A DNA stretch of 64,000 nt, taken from the NCBI GenBank assembly GCA_029783825.1, contig JAREIK010002415.1:560501-624500 (forward strand), written 5' to 3'. Origin of the DNA: Sapria himalayana. Lineage: Eukaryota > Streptophyta > Magnoliopsida > Malpighiales > Rafflesiaceae. A model generated the notes under the pieces. The model did no database searches. It saw only the letters and a list, made by a program, of their open reading frames with translations, and had not been told where the DNA came from. Below, piece after piece: positions 1 through 12,737 of this stretch. Each line of letters begins with the position of its first letter. Within the stretch, counting starts at the first letter, position 1. Both the position numbers and the translations under genes were made by a program.

Positions 1-1540
1 TGAGAAAAAATAAAAATAGTATATTCGATATTATAATTCATAGTTCTATTGACAATACTAAAATACTTAAATGTCTCTCTGAGATATTATCTCATACAAG
101 ATGATATCATATTATATTAGAATAGATAAATATTATCCACTCCAATTAGACTTTGGAACTAATATATTGACCTTCAGAAATATCTATTATTAATTACATA
201 TGTCATCTAAAGGTGAGACATATGTTACTAGCAATTTCAAATAGATGGTCTCAATGGATATGCAGGTCATATCTAGTGCACAAGTCTCTAACTTTAGCTT
301 GGTATCTTGAAGAAATTTACATCTCGACACTTAAACCCCCAAAAATCAAAGAAGTTATGTCTAATGAGTTTTGAATATAAGTCATACCATCCTTAGATGA
401 AGATACTTGTCATCAAACCAAGACATGAAAATTTCTAGGCTCTGATATATGCATGCAACAATAGAACTTCATGGATGATTGATCATTTTAATATAATTCT
501 TCCTCTAATATATGCAAGACCTCCAATAGATGATCTCAATATAAGTACTTACAAGTTGATGATATCTCATAAATAGAGGATAAAACATATATTTCTCCAT
601 GATGACATTGAAAAAAATATGTATATAGAAAAGTCATGTATGTTTCAAATTGTAGAGCAAGACTCAATTTGCAAATTATAAAAAAATATTATATGACTTG
701 GAATGTTGACTTTGTTTATGAGATTTTTACTGTTGATCACCTTTTTAGGTTGCACAAATGTTAAAGATTATTCTATATTTTTTTGGAGTAGTTCAAATAG
801 CATGTTTATTCCACTAAATTTACATGTGAATGACATATTTATTAATAGAAGACAATGAGTTAATAATCTCTTATCTTAATGAATATATTTAATAATAGTT
901 TTAGATACAATATGAGGCTCAGATATTATTTTGTGATATAGGTTGTCTAAGACAAAAGAGATAGTGTTGTCACATATAAGATAAATGGTGGATACTCACA
1001 TAGAGGTTATTTTTATGTTGTATTAAAGTAGATATTTTTATTTAGTAAAATATTAATTTATTATCTGGTAGAAATCATAAGAAATATTCACTTAGAAGCA
1101 AATGTTCGCATGCTGAAATATGTGAAGAAATCTCTGAGTTTTAGTATATCTTTAAATGATCAAGATCATACCTAGCTAGTCAATTTTTCAAATTGAAGTT
1201 AGGAACTTGATTGCACTAAAAAAATCTATTATAAGTTGTATTTTTCTTTATGATAATGTTGTCTCTTGAAATAATAAAAAATAAAAGATAATCTCGCGAT
1301 TCAGTATAGAAATAGAATTCAAAATAATTGTGACCATTACTTTTAAGATATTTTGGATCACACACCTTTTTAAAAGATCTGATAGCCACTAACTTCTCTT
1401 ACTATTCTACATTATGATGGTTAGATAGCAAAACATATAGTCTCTAATTTGAAGTTTCACAAACAAATAAAACAAAAGGATATATTATTACATTCTCAAA
1501 TAAAAGAACTAGGATATAATTATTGCTATGATTTATATTT
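1..1540 (+). mobile_element. Ty1-copia retrotransposon relic (RT and RNase H)
   Basis: Fragments of a copia polyprotein are readable with frameshifts and stops. FLHDDIEKNMYIEK near 578-634 matches the copia reverse transcriptase motif FLHGDLEExIYMEQ and is followed by IVEQDSICKL. VKDYSIFFWSSSNSMFIPLN near 755-825 corresponds to the segment before the YVDD box, whose aspartates are degraded (LHVNDIFI). An RNase H-like stretch (DNVVS, NNKK, KIISRFSIEIEFK, FKIFWITHLFK) lies at about 1255-1375. Positions 57-120 also match repeat R found at 14.8 and 54.8 kb. No LTR pair was delimited; the left end is cut by the window. Confidence 0.65.
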
Positions 1541-2638
1541 TAATAGTATATCAGTCATCTAATATCTTTATTAAGATCCTAAAAATATCTAAGCTTATTT
1601 TTTTATTAAAACTTAGTATTTTAAATATTTATACATTAGCTTAAAGATGAAATTAGGATTTATTAGTTGTTTTATTTTCTTTTCACTTTATAGATTGGGT
1701 CACCCAATATGTGGGATTCTTCAACTAAATTAAGGTTTATTATACAGATTTATTTTTTAAGAAACATTATGAGTTATGAGTTTTGAATTTTATGTTGTTT
1801 ACACCTATTATTATTAATTTGTACAAATTTTAAAATCTTTAAAATAAATTATATTGTATAAAAATTAATAATAGTTATCTTTTCCTAAATGTGCCAAAAG
1901 GTTTTGACTACGCTATTACGTATAGGGTAAGAACATATTGAGTTGCAAGCATAAGACCATATTGGGTAAGACCATATGTGTCAGTACACATTTTATTATG
2001 AATAGGCAAGATCCCAACCACATCTAACAAAGGGGTTGAAACTTTCATGAAACATTAACTGTAGTACTATTAAGTATGGCCTTAGTATCGGAATTACTCT
2101 CCTAACAATCATAAATCAGTCACATTTTACCTCAAGCATGAGAATCACAAAAAAAAATCAAATAAGAGAGAAAAATCTTAGAAAAAAAGAACAAATTCAT
2201 GAATAATTCTAAAATTTTTGATGAATATATAATGGGAAACTCTATTTATATAGAGAAAATCTCTTGTTTTAATGATTGAGATCATGTCACATATCACGAT
2301 CTTATTCAACAATAAACAAATAAAAAAATATAATATTTATCAAACTTAGAACTCTTGAGCTCATATTGGGCAATCTAGGACTTTAAAGAATCTTCTATAA
2401 TCCACAATAATGGCCCATCTTTTTTTAGTTTTAGTGTGGATCAAAATTTATCAAAATGATTAAATCATGACCAAAGTTTTAAAAAGTAAAAATGCAAGGT
2501 AAGATATTTTTGTTTTCTTGAAGTGAGGCATAAGCCTCGATGCGTTGAGACTTAAGTTTTTTGAACATCATAATATATAATTAATTAATATTTTAAAATA
2601 TATAAATTGAAAAAGCATAAATAAAAACAAGAAAATAA

Positions 2639-2819
2639 TTCTATATATTATTATTTTTTATACTATACATAAACATGACCACATATTTAACTATATATAA
2701 TTATTTATAATTATATATATAATACATTAATATGCAACTATCTTCATATTTTATATATATTATATGTATATTTATTTGAATACCTATATGTTTTACTATA
2801 TATACCTGATTATAATTAT
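2639..2819 (+). repeat. Left arm of a 180-bp inverted repeat
   Basis: This arm is nearly the reverse complement of 3324-3503. Shared landmarks are ACTATACATAAACATGACCA, CAACTATCTTCATA and ACCTATATGTTTTACTATAT. A few substitutions and small indels separate the arms. Confidence 0.88.
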
Positions 2820-2867
2820 ATGTATAACTATATATAACTAATTAATTAAATGTATAACTAATTAATA

Positions 2868-3215
2868 TACAACTATCTATCTATCTAATGATTAGCTTAC
2901 CAATTTATCAATCTATCTTTCTATCTATCTATCTGTTTATCTATATATCTATCTATTTACTTATCTATCTGTTTATCTATATATCTATCTATTTACTTAT
3001 CTATCTGTCTATTTATCTATCTATCATTCTATTTATCTGTCCATCTGTATATCTGTCTATCATTATATCTATCTATCTGTGTATACGTCTATTTATCTAA
3101 CTGTTTATCTATCTACCTAATTATTTGTCTATTTGTATATCTATCTATCAGTCTATCATTCTATCTATCTATATATTTATTTATTTATCTATCTATCAAT
3201 CTGTCTATTAATCTA
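2868..3215 (+). repeat. Imperfect (ATCT)n microsatellite
   Basis: A run of ATCT/GTCT/ATTT tetranucleotides filling the centre of the inverted repeat. It creates an artefactual 70-codon open frame rich in Ile, Tyr, Leu and Ser. Confidence 0.93.
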
Positions 3216-3323
3216 TATTATTATATGTATAATAATATATAGAATTATGTTCTATATATCATTCTATTTTTAAAACTATTTATCAATGTATTTGTCTATA
3301 TATTTATCTATATAAATATTCAA

Positions 3324-3503
3324 ATAATTATAATCAGTATATATAGTAAAACATATAGGTATTCAAATAATTATACATATAATATATATATATATAGATA
3401 TGAAGATAGTTGTATATTAATATATTTTGTATATAATTATAAATAATTATATATAGTTAAATATGTGGTCATGTTTATGTATAGTATAAAAAATAATATA
3501 TAG
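3324..3503 (-). repeat. Right arm of the 180-bp inverted repeat
   Basis: Reverse-complement partner of 2639-2819. Both arms lie inside the 2472-3995 element, separated by about 500 bp that includes the tetranucleotide tract. Confidence 0.88.
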
Positions 3504-4899
3504 TTATACATATAATTATTTATATTAAACTGGATAAGTATTTACAATTATATATACTATTACTATGTATAACTATAAATATATAACTATATATAAATAT
3601 AATTAAAAATATATTTATGAAGCAGTATTGGAAAAATCAATATTATATGATGTAGACGTCCGATTATATGCAGTGGTGCCAAAAAATTAAAAATTTCGAG
3701 CGACGAGCATGAGCGTCGGGTTCGGTGTCAGCTTCGGCATTGAAATTTTTGAGTAGCACTGAAAAATTGATCAGCATTATTTAGGATTTACTGAAATTTT
3801 TTTTTATATATTTTAAGACACCCCTAAGGTGTATGCCTTCTTCGAGGCGTGAAATGTGCATCTTAAACATGCCTCGAAACACCTCATAGAGGAAGGCGTA
3901 CGCCTATTAAGTGTGTCACCTTTTTCATGCGCCTCAAGGCATTTTACTCATGTCTCGCCCTTAGGCACACCTCATTTATATTTTTTTAAACAATGATCAT
4001 GACAATCATTCCTCATCCTCATCGCATCTTCATTGTATAAATTTTGTGCTTCTCTTAAAATAATCACAATGATTCAATTAATTTCATACTTAGACACTAA
4101 GTAATCCACACTAGTTTACCATGTATTTCTATCTAGGCATATAATTCTTTCATCTAAATATATAATCTATCAAAATACACTTCATGTATTTATCACATTA
4201 GGTATTCACTCGAGTTGATGCCCCATGAAACTTATTTTGAGTAGGATCTTCTTGATCTTTATTAAAACACATTAGCATACTTATATAGAAGATCAGATAT
4301 GCCTAGAGCTTCGAAAGTAACTCAATTCAATGGGATACCTTTCGCACTTTACCCAATATGCAAAAGTCTTTCATACCTTCATACCAATACTTGTTGGCTC
4401 CCTTGTGTTGAAGCACCAAGTGTGGTCTCATAAGCACCAAGTTGCCTACTTGATACTGTACTACTCGTATCTTGCTATTTTATAGTGCACTTTTCTTAAC
4501 ACAAACTATAACAAAGTCTATTTGTTCTTATCACTCTCAAAATAATTTATAGGCATCTAATGTGAACTCATAAATTCATAGAATTTACATGAGTTGGCAA
4601 GGCTATGACAGGTTCTTCATTAACAACATGCTACATGGAATTGAAAACTTTCTAATAAATCATGTTTTAATCTCATGTTTTCCAAGTTTTTAATATGTTT
4701 GTCAATTATTTGACAATGTAAGAATATTCTTGAATGAAATATATCTAGTAATTCATCACCTCATGATATAAAATTAATTATATTATCATAGTTGGAAGCT
4801 CTCACTCAATGATATCTTATGGTTTATTTTTGTTCATTTGAAATATACAATTTTCCACAAGGTAACCCACGAATTAGGTTTTTTGTTGGTCAAATATTT

Positions 4900-5570
4900 A
4901 ATTCTCTCATTTTATACATAATTCATTCTCTCTTAATACTTGTAATTCTTGTCTTAAGTGATTCATATGATGCTCTAAAAATTGACTACAAATTACGATA
5001 TCAACCAAGAACACAACTATCAAGCAATGCAAAATATATTGAAGTATCTTTTTCATGAAAATGAAAAATATCACGAGTACATAAAAAAGTCTAAAAGATA
5101 TTACCAAGAATTCGTATGAGTCATAAATCACATAGATCATTTTTGGTTCACTTGCTTTACTTATCTACACTTGATAATACAGTGATCACATATCTAATTT
5201 CATAAATATATTTTGATCTTCCAAGTTGACCAAATATGTTGGCCATGATAGGAATAGGATACTTGTTTTTTCCTGTCAATTTGTTGATGACTCAATAATC
5301 AATACATCATCATAATAACCCATCACATTTTCATTGGAACAACATTGATACTCCATAAAATCTTGATGGTTGAAATTGAATAAATCTCACATCATTAGTT
5401 TTTTAAGCAGTTTTCTTAACTATATGATGAGTGATTAAATGTAGTTGAAAGTGAGATGAGAGATGATGTATTTAGCAGGAGTAGTATCATCAATAAGGAG
5501 ATCGGCCATAGTTTGAGCATCAAATATTAGCTCAATTTCATGATTCACTTCTTTATTTGGTATAACTTAT
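4900..5570 (-). pseudogene. Ty3-gypsy reverse transcriptase relic
   Basis: On the minus strand the pieces follow the order of a plant gypsy (chromovirus-type) reverse transcriptase. NKEVNHEIELIFDAQ lies near 5560. TGKNKYPIPIMANIFGQLGR (about 5212-5271) corresponds to the KNKYPLPxIxxLxDxLG box. YDSYEFLVISFRL (below 5140) corresponds to TRYGxYEFLVMPFGL, followed by VVFLVDIVICS, where YLDDIVIYS is expected. The catalytic DD is therefore lost. Frameshifts and stops separate the pieces. Flanking 4004-4900 and 5570-6100 probably belong to the same element but I could not identify domains there. Confidence 0.7.
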
Positions 5571-6116
5571 TGAGAAATTAAAATGACATGGCATCCCTGA
5601 GTGGTATCAAGATTTCTAAAATTTTCTTAAAATCTCATTTTCATCTTCCTCAATCTCATGACATTTTAAAGAAGCTACGTAAATTATATCATTTGTCTTA
5701 CACTTTTAGATAGTTAAATTAATTAGAGTATGTTGGTAAATTCTCTCATTTCTCTTCTTATTGAGATGATACATTAACACTAAGAGTCAAGAATACATAG
5801 ACAATTAACAAATAGCATCACTAATACATTGACTTGATTGAGAAATTCTAATTTAAACCCACAATCATAATCATTAAAAGAAATTCACTTAGCAACTTCA
5901 ATCCCCTTCTATCAATTTGTAATTCAACCTCTAGTGTTTCTCCAACAATTAGGGCTTTCATTGAGTTGATAGTTTTGATTCATTCATTCTTTTACTTATA
6001 GTCAAATCGAACTTATTTGTAGTACCCTCACAAATGAAGATATTTGAACTCACACAATCAAATAGAGAGATAATCATCATGCCAACTATGAAAACATATG
6101 TGAACATCACACCAAT

Positions 6117-6580
6117 TTCAAAATGAAATAATAATTAACAACACAAGTTCGTCACTTCAAGAATACGATCTTCACCACCTTAAAAATAAGAATTCTGAAC
6201 AAGTTCATAACTCAAATGATTATACTTAAAAGATAAGAACTTTAAAAAAACACAAGTATTTCTTTTTCATTCACATCTATAAAGTTACCCTTATTTTGAG
6301 AATTAATATATTTATATATTAGAACAATTTTCCAAGAAATTGTAAAAACAAACTAATTAATGATTATAATTCAATAATTAAAGTAGTATGAGTGAAAAAA
6401 AACTTATTCCATTCTTTACTCTGGTCAGGAAAGGCGGGATGATTTGACTATAAGTAATTAAAATGATTAAAATCAAAAAATATTATCAATTAATGATCAT
6501 AATTAATGAAAATAGAATGATATTAAAATAAATAATACTATCTATTCAAATGGAGGGCTAGTCAAATGTTGACTTTTGAG
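6117..6580 (-). repeat. 3' LTR of the gypsy element (minus strand)
   Basis: Partner of the 11508-12048 repeat. Clear divergence and indels between the two copies indicate an old insertion. The outer end is approximate and no target duplication was identified. Confidence 0.62.
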
Positions 6581-7053
6581 ATTTTACGACTACTTAGACT
6601 ATTTAACTAATTTGGGATTCTCTTCAATGAGAGAATGCATGATGGGCTCATTTGCACCTTCAAGTGAGTTCATGTTGGACTGGTTGCATATATTATTCTC
6701 CCTCATAGTTATTTAAGGTACAAAACACACTAAGATACAAAAATTTTTTAAGATCATGAGACACAAGACACACTAAGATGGATGTTTTTGTTTATATATA
6801 TAAAAATTATATATTTTTATTAAATAATATCTATATTTTTTATCTTTTACAAATATATAATTAAATAAATGACAACAAACACACAAAAATATCATTAGTA
6901 TTTTACATTATCACAAATATTCAAAATTATAAATAAAATAATAAAATTTTAATAATTCAAAAAATAAAATTCTAAGGCATCAAATATATTATTTAATGTT
7001 TTTGAGAATAAAAAGATGAGACTTTGAGAATAATATGATTTGTATGAAAAGCT

Positions 7054-8240
7054 TTAGAAATAATTGATTTGTGAGGAAGAGCTTCGGAAACAATATGTTT
7101 TGCCTGGGTATGAGACAAGGTGAGGCAATTTTGTCTGAGCCTGGTGGAGCGTAGTCTTTAGGTGTGCTTGAAGTGTGTCTTTAATAACAATGTTTTCCCC
7201 TTGTTGCAAGAAACTTGACCTCAAATCTAGTGGCCCATCTTCAAAATATATAGAAAAATATGAAACATTGAACATTATTGAAACTCCATAGTCACTAGAA
7301 AGCTCCACTTTGTAAGCATTGTCATTAAGCTTCTTGGTTGAAATTTAGCATACTTTATATTAAGAAATATTTTTTTCATAGATAAATCTATTACAAATCT
7401 CCCTCCTTAAACACTACTTACGTCCTATGTTTATTAGCTAGTCTCTTGTGTTTATTAGTGGACTTCAAGATTGTGTTTTTCACCTGCTCATAAATTTTCT
7501 TAATTAACCAAATTCTTTTATCAGCTTCCCAACTAAAATAGTTGTCAACATGAATGCGAGACAAATCCAAAAGGCTAATAGGATTCATCCCACCAACTAT
7601 TTCAAAAGGATAAAAACTAGTAATTTGACTAAAGAACAATTGTAAGCAAATTCAATGTGAGGCAGCAAGCTCTCTCATTCTCCAACATTTTTTTTCACCA
7701 AACTTGAAATCATGGCTCCCAAAGATATGTTAACAATTTAAGTTTATGTGTTCATTTTGAATGATGGGATGAACTAAATTAAAGTTTCGTTCCAATTTCT
7801 TCTAAAGAATTGTCCAAAAATAACTCAAAAATTCTGAATATCAATCAAAAGTGATGGTTTTAAGAATATCATGAAACTAAACAATTTTTTTTGAAGTATA
7901 TTTATTAATAACATTAGTGCCATTTTATATGTTGTGGCAAGGAATAAAATGAATTATTTTTAAAACTTGTTTACTACAACCATAATTGAATCTTTACATG
8001 TTTGAGTTCCAGGCAGTCCCACCATGAAATTCATACTCATATCCTCCCATGGTGTCATTGGAATTGGAAGAGGAATATATAAACTAGCATTACACTAATG
8101 CATATTGGCTTTGTGAAAAGCAACACATCATGCACAAGCATAGGCTAATAGAATTCTCTTGTAATATGATTAAGTTTTGGCTCGACCAAAGTATCCAGCA
8201 AGTTCTTCACCATGAGTGTCATGAATTATGACTTTCCTAA
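7054..8240 (-). pseudogene. Gypsy integrase relic
   Basis: Scattered minus-strand pieces match integrase: the [20 protein letters not shown] region near 8030 (family PWxDxSMDFVLGLPRTQ), [35 protein letters not shown] near 7660 and, at the C-terminal end (7054-7308), LSSDYGVSIMFNVSYFSIYF and PLDLRSSFLQQGE. Several frameshifts are present. Confidence 0.75.
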
Positions 8241-8441
8241 GTGAACATTTTGGTACACAAAGTTATTTACCCATTAAAAAAAACAATCATGAATAAAAAA
8301 TTGATTCTTGGATCCAACTAACATACTTCCAAAGATAGCCAAAAACAGAATAACTTGGTATAAGATCTTATAAATCTCAAACCTAATCACCCTATGTGCT
8401 TAATGGAACATAACTTTGACTTAGTGAATCAGCAACCTAAT

Positions 8442-9546
8442 TTAATTGCCCATATTTATGTTTGAGAATAAATTGAAAAGCTTGAAAAAATTATATCCAT
8501 TTGGCATAGTGTGCACTTTGCTTGGAGTGCTAAAATATTTCAATGCCTCATGGTCTGCATAGATCATAAACTCTTTTAGTTGCAAGTAGTGACTCCAATG
8601 ACTAAGATCCCGAATTATTGGATGAAACTTCATATCATAAGTTGAATATTTTCTTTTAGCTTTATTCAACTTTTCACTATAGAAAACAAAGAATTTTCCT
8701 TCTTGGCTAAGCACAGCACTAATTCTCATGTTAGATACATCACAATCTACCTCAAACAATTTGTTAAAATCCAGAAGTATGAGAAACAATACTATGGTTA
8801 ACTTCTTCTTCATATGATCATGGTTGTCTTGAGATTTTTTGGTTCATTTAAAAATTCCTCCCTTTAGGCATTCAGTGATAGGAGCTACTAGTATGCTGAA
8901 ATACCTTATAAATTTCACATAGCAAAAGACCAACCCATAGAAGCTTCGTACATCATGAATAGTTTTAGGAATTGGCCAACTTTTTATTACTTCCACCTTG
9001 CTAGGATACATCTTGATTTCTGCATTAGATATCATATAGCCCAAGAAAATAAAATTATCTGTAATGTAATGATATTTTAACAAGTTTGCAAAAAATTTTA
9101 CTCTCTCAATGTAAAAAAAAAATACATTTTAGATGCTCCTTATGATTCTGAAAAGATTAACTACAAATCACATTGTTACAAGTATACAATCACACACTTT
9201 CCGAAAAAATGTGTAAGAACATGTCCCATGGATCTCATGAAGATATTTGGTGCATGAAAAAATGTAAATGGTATCACAAGTCATTCATAAAATCCTTTTT
9301 CAATTTTAAAAGATATTTTTCATTCATCTCCCTCTCTAATTCTGATTAGTGATAAATACTTTGAAGATCAATCATAAAGAACACTTTAGCATCATGGAAT
9401 ATATTCAATAAATCATTCAATCTTGGAATAGAAAATTGATAGTTGATAGTGATCTTGTTGATGGCTCTACTATTAACACACATATGCCAAGAACCATCTT
9501 TCTTTGGCACTAAACAACCAAGAATAACACAAGAACTCATACTCAC
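8442..9546 (-). pseudogene. Gypsy reverse transcriptase and RNase H relic
   Basis: Three minus-strand frames are consecutive parts of pol. 9346-9546 has LVPKKDGSWHMCVNSRAINK (family VxKKDGSWRMCVDxRAINK), then ITINYQFSIPRLNDLL and FFMIDLQSIYH. 8844-9083 has FLGYMISNAEIKMYPSKVEV and SFYGLVFCYVKFIRYFS (family SFhGLAxFYRRFIxxFS). 8442-8813 has FEVDCDVSNMRISAVLSQEG, FYSEKLNKAKRKYSTYDMKF and YADHEALKYF, the gypsy RNase H signature, with aspartate at FEVDCD. Frames are broken between them. Confidence 0.85.
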
Positions 9547-9843
9547 TTAAATCAGCCCCTTAGCTGTTAATGCATCTACTCATTTCTATCATTCAGCTTG
9601 TTGCATCTGATTCATTCGATAGGTGACTTTATTTGGTATGAAAGATTAAGGAACAAGATCAATACAATGATGAATGTTCCTTATTGGTGGCAAACTAATA
9701 AGAATCTCATCAAATAACACATACTTAAACTCCTCCAAGAATGACAATAAAAATTTATAGCATGGTACTTGATGAACGGCAATGATTTCACTAATCAAGA
9801 GAACATATATTTTATCTTACTTAGTCAAAACTTATTAAAGTCA

Positions 9844-10510
9844 CTAACATGTTTGAAAAGAAGTCCCAATCACCTTGGGAATTTTCACTTCAAGCTTCAA
9901 GTGAGCTAAAACTACATGAACGTTATCCTTGATAAAGGAGTGAGTATTTTTAAACCTATCATGTGAGACTTTTCGATCAAGTTGCCAAGATCTTCCAAAT
10001 AGCAAATGACATGCATCCACTAGCACAACATCACACAAGACTTCATCTTTGTAGTTGTTATCAATGGAGAAAGAGACCAAATATCTCTTTGTGAGATTTA
10101 AATCATTTTTCCTTTGAAAATATTGAATTTTGTATGGTTGAAAAAAAAGCTCGGTTGTCAAATTTAGTTTAGTTACCATCTCTTCGGTCACCACATTTGT
10201 ACATTATCCACTATCAATATGATCACATAACAAGCTTTCTCATAGATTGTGCACCTTCTTTGAAAAATATTGTCTCACAGCTATGACTTATGAGTAATTA
10301 TTTCCTTGAATCATATTCAGGCTTCTCTTAATCAGGAACAATTTGCCTTCAGCAGCATATTCAATAATTTCTTCAATCTCATCTTATTCATTGTTCCTTT
10401 CTTCCACATCTTATTCATTCATATCCTCTATAATGGTCATTATTCACTACTTTTCGATTTAAACAATTAGCAATAATATGATTATACCCTTGGCATTTAA
10501 AACACTTTCG
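9844..10510 (-). pseudogene. Gypsy gag zinc knuckle and protease relic
   Basis: The minus strand at about 10440-10510 reads CFKCQGYNHIIANC, a CCHC zinc knuckle typical of gag. It is followed downstream by a frame (9844-10194) with VTKLNLTTELFFQPYKIQYF, LVSFSIDNNYKDEVLCDVV and HLLFGRSWQLDRKV. These match the plant gypsy protease segment (VxKLxLxTxxHPxPYxLQW, KYKDEVLCDVVPM, HLLLGRPWQYDR). The DTGA active-site segment was not readable. Confidence 0.78.
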
Positions 10511-11507
10511 AATATCATTGGAATTATTTGAAAACATTTGCACTACTTTTTCATCCGTCATTACTTTAATCTTGTTGGAAGTTACACCCTTGATAAGAGG
10601 CTTATTGGAGCTAGAGGCAACACTCCTAATTTGGAAAATTTGTTTTAGGTGTTATTTTTTGTGAGAATTTAAATTGTTGTTGCTCAATAATGGTAGCAAG
10701 ATTTCTAACATCATTGAAAGTCCAAAATGATCGGACCTTGATTGCATTTGTAAGTTCCTTTTCAATCCTCTTAAGAATCATGTAATTGTCTGCTCATCTA
10801 GTTCATTAATGTCGCACTAAAGCATAAGTATTCAAATTCTTTTATGCAATCATTCACAGATAGACCATAATGCTTAAAATTTTAAAACTTAGTGAAATTT
10901 TCTTACCTATAGGTATCAGAAATAAATCTCCTCGTTAACTCCTTTTTCATCATCTCTCAAAATCAAATAAGCTTCTTACCATCTCTATTCCTTTCCTTCC
11001 TTGAGTTTTCCCATCAAAGTGAAATATAAACCTTTAATTTGATAGCCAACAATTTTATTTTCTTCTCTTCTAAATACACTTTTAAATCAAATATTCTTTT
11101 TATAGTATAGAACTAATCTAAGAAAATATTACCTTACATTTATTGTCAAATTCTAGAATATCAACCTTCACATCCCCATCACATACTCGAGGTTGCCTTC
11201 TTTGCCCCGGTTATATTGATCTTCGTCACTTGAATCATCATCACAATCAAAATGATTTTGTTCTTCTACCTTTCCAAAGTGATTCATGTCCATTTATTCT
11301 ATGTTGTGGATTATTTTGTTTCTATTCTAGTTTTCTTTGCAGCATCTCTACAATCATTTTTAGTTTTGCAATATTCATGTCACGTTCATGATTTTTCTAG
11401 CGTTCAAAATCTACAACAATAAGATTATCATGTCTTGTAATGATGCCAAAATGAATTTGAAGTGTTAATATTAAAGATAACACCACCTCTTATATCAAAT
11501 GATATGA

Positions 11508-12048
11508 TTTCAAAATGACATTACATTCAACAAAACAAGTTCTCCACTCTAAGGATAAGATCTTCATCACCTTAAAGATAAAAATTTTAAATCAAGCTCA
11601 TCACTCAAAGAAATGCACATAAAAAATAAGAACTTAGAATATACACAATTTTATTTTTCTTCCAAAACTAAAAAAATTGCCCTTATTCTGAAAATTAACA
11701 TGCTTATATTTTAGAACAACCCTCCAAAAAACCGAAAATACCAAACCAAGTAATAACTAGAATTAAACAATAAAATTTTATAAGTACTTTTAGAAACTAC
11801 CAATTAATAACCATAATTTGATAATTAAAGTGATTGAAATGGAAAAAAATACTACCAATTCCATAATTAGTAGAAGTGGAAAGATACTAATAATTAATAA
11901 ATATAATTGATAAAAATAGAAAAAATATTATCAAAGATTGATCATGATTGATGAAAATAGAAAAGACATTACCAAATAAAAATCATAAATAATAAAAATG
12001 AAAAAGACATCACTCTAAATAATTAGAGAACTGTTAATTGTAAACTCT
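11508..12048 (-). repeat. 5' LTR of the gypsy element (minus strand)
   Basis: Aligns with 6117-6580 from TTTCAAAATGA onwards, sharing ATCTTCA(T/C)CACCTTAAA, GCCCTTATTCTGA / ACCCTTATTTTGA and the (A/T)ATTAATGATCATAATTAATG-like blocks. The outer end is approximate. Confidence 0.65.
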
Positions 12049-12582
12049 TGGACTTTTATTATTTTTTGGACCATTAAAACAATTGGGTTCTCTATTCTGA
12101 AAAATACTTTGCATATAAAAATGCAGAAGCAAGTACAGAATGATTATAGAAAACAAATAAAAAAGAGAAGAAAAAAGACCAGAATTTGAGCCAAACAGAT
12201 AGACAGATACCCAATCAAGAAAATTTGCCATTAAAATCATTATTCAGACAAAAATTAAGTGCAGGAAGCACCACATACAACAATAACGATGGTATTACAT
12301 GCTTTGATATCATGTCAGCTTACATCAATATTATTTCATTCAGCAATGTTAAGCACAGAAAACACCGACACTGATACTACAGAAGTCACAAGATTCACAT
12401 GCCGCAGAAAAAGATGAAATTTGGCATCATATCTCATAACTATTGTTTTCTCGAACATTTTCTCAATAGAAACATCCTGCTTTAGCCAATTCCAATAATT
12501 AGCAAGGCCTTTTCATTTTCTAGTAAATTCGCTCATTACTATATTTTCATGATTACATACAAATCACATCACAGACAAGTAC

Positions 12583-12737
12583 CAGATCATATCCATCATA
12601 TCCATCACACTTGGAAGCAATGTCAAGCAGGAGATCATCAGAACAATGCAAGGAACGGCTCTTGATTTGATGCTGTAATATCGCAGCACGCTGGGGGGCA
12701 GCGGGAACTGATAGTTGTACATGAAAGTCAAGCCTCC
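12583..12737 (-). CDS. PEX1: PEX1 exon G (end of D1 core, start of lid)
   Basis: A 155-bp exon encoding GRLDFHVQLSVPAAPQRAAI, LQHQIKSRSLHCSDDLLLDI and ASKCDGYDGYDL, residues 572-623. The acceptor is TGTTGTTAG|GGAGG. I place the donor at GATCTG|GTACTT because the next residues expected in plants (EILVDRAV) do not follow; reading past it gives VLVCDVICM and a stop. The donor is the least certain junction. The intron between exons F and G is 103 bp. No later PEX1 exon was recognised between position 1 and 12582. Confidence 0.88.

Larger units (their letters stand above)
2472..3995. mobile_element. hAT-like non-autonomous element, family B, perfect 8-bp TSD
   Basis: The ends are CAAAGTTTTAAAAAGT on the left and the complement of CATTGTTTAAAAAAATA on the right, flanked on both sides by ATCATGAC (2464-2471 and 3996-4003). 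An 8-bp duplication with CA-starting inverted ends fits the hAT superfamily. Both ends carry GCCT/AGGC words (for example GAGGCATAAGCCTCG on the left, GCGCCTCAAGGC on the right). The interior has no coding sequence but contains a long inverted repeat around an (ATCT)n tract. Confidence 0.8.
6117..12048 (-). mobile_element. Ty3-gypsy LTR retrotransposon with both LTRs
   Basis: Two related terminal sequences (6117-about 6580 and 11508-about 12048) enclose, in minus-strand order, a gag zinc knuckle, protease, reverse transcriptase, RNase H and integrase. Protease-RT-RNase H-integrase order is diagnostic of Ty3-gypsy. A primer-binding-site-like GATATAAGAGG (complement of the initiator-Met tRNA 3' end, imperfect) directly follows the 5' LTR at about 11485. 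The element has the same orientation as PEX1. Many stops and frameshifts show it is dead. Confidence 0.8.
1..12582 (-). other. PEX1 downstream intron (at least 12.6 kb)
   Basis: Intronic DNA after exon G reaching the window edge. It contains copia, hAT-like and two gypsy elements listed separately. The stretch 1541-2463 is AT-rich and holds a possible LTR fragment near 1690-1740; 12050-12582 has nothing recognisable. Confidence 0.75.

Noticed and set aside
2888..3100. 70-codon open frame rich in Ile, Tyr, Leu and Ser
   Set aside because: Pure translation of the (ATCT)n microsatellite.
3671..3761. Tiny nested element with CAGTG...CACTG ends inside the 2472-3995 element
   Set aside because: The inverted ends are suggestive (CAGTGGTGCC / CAGTGCTACT), but the flanks match in only about 4 of 8, no better than chance in this composition.
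7418..7639. 73-codon minus-strand frame as an independent gene
   Set aside because: It lies within the gypsy integrase C-terminal region and contains fragments such as LVNHIRLEAD-like linker text rather than a separate protein.
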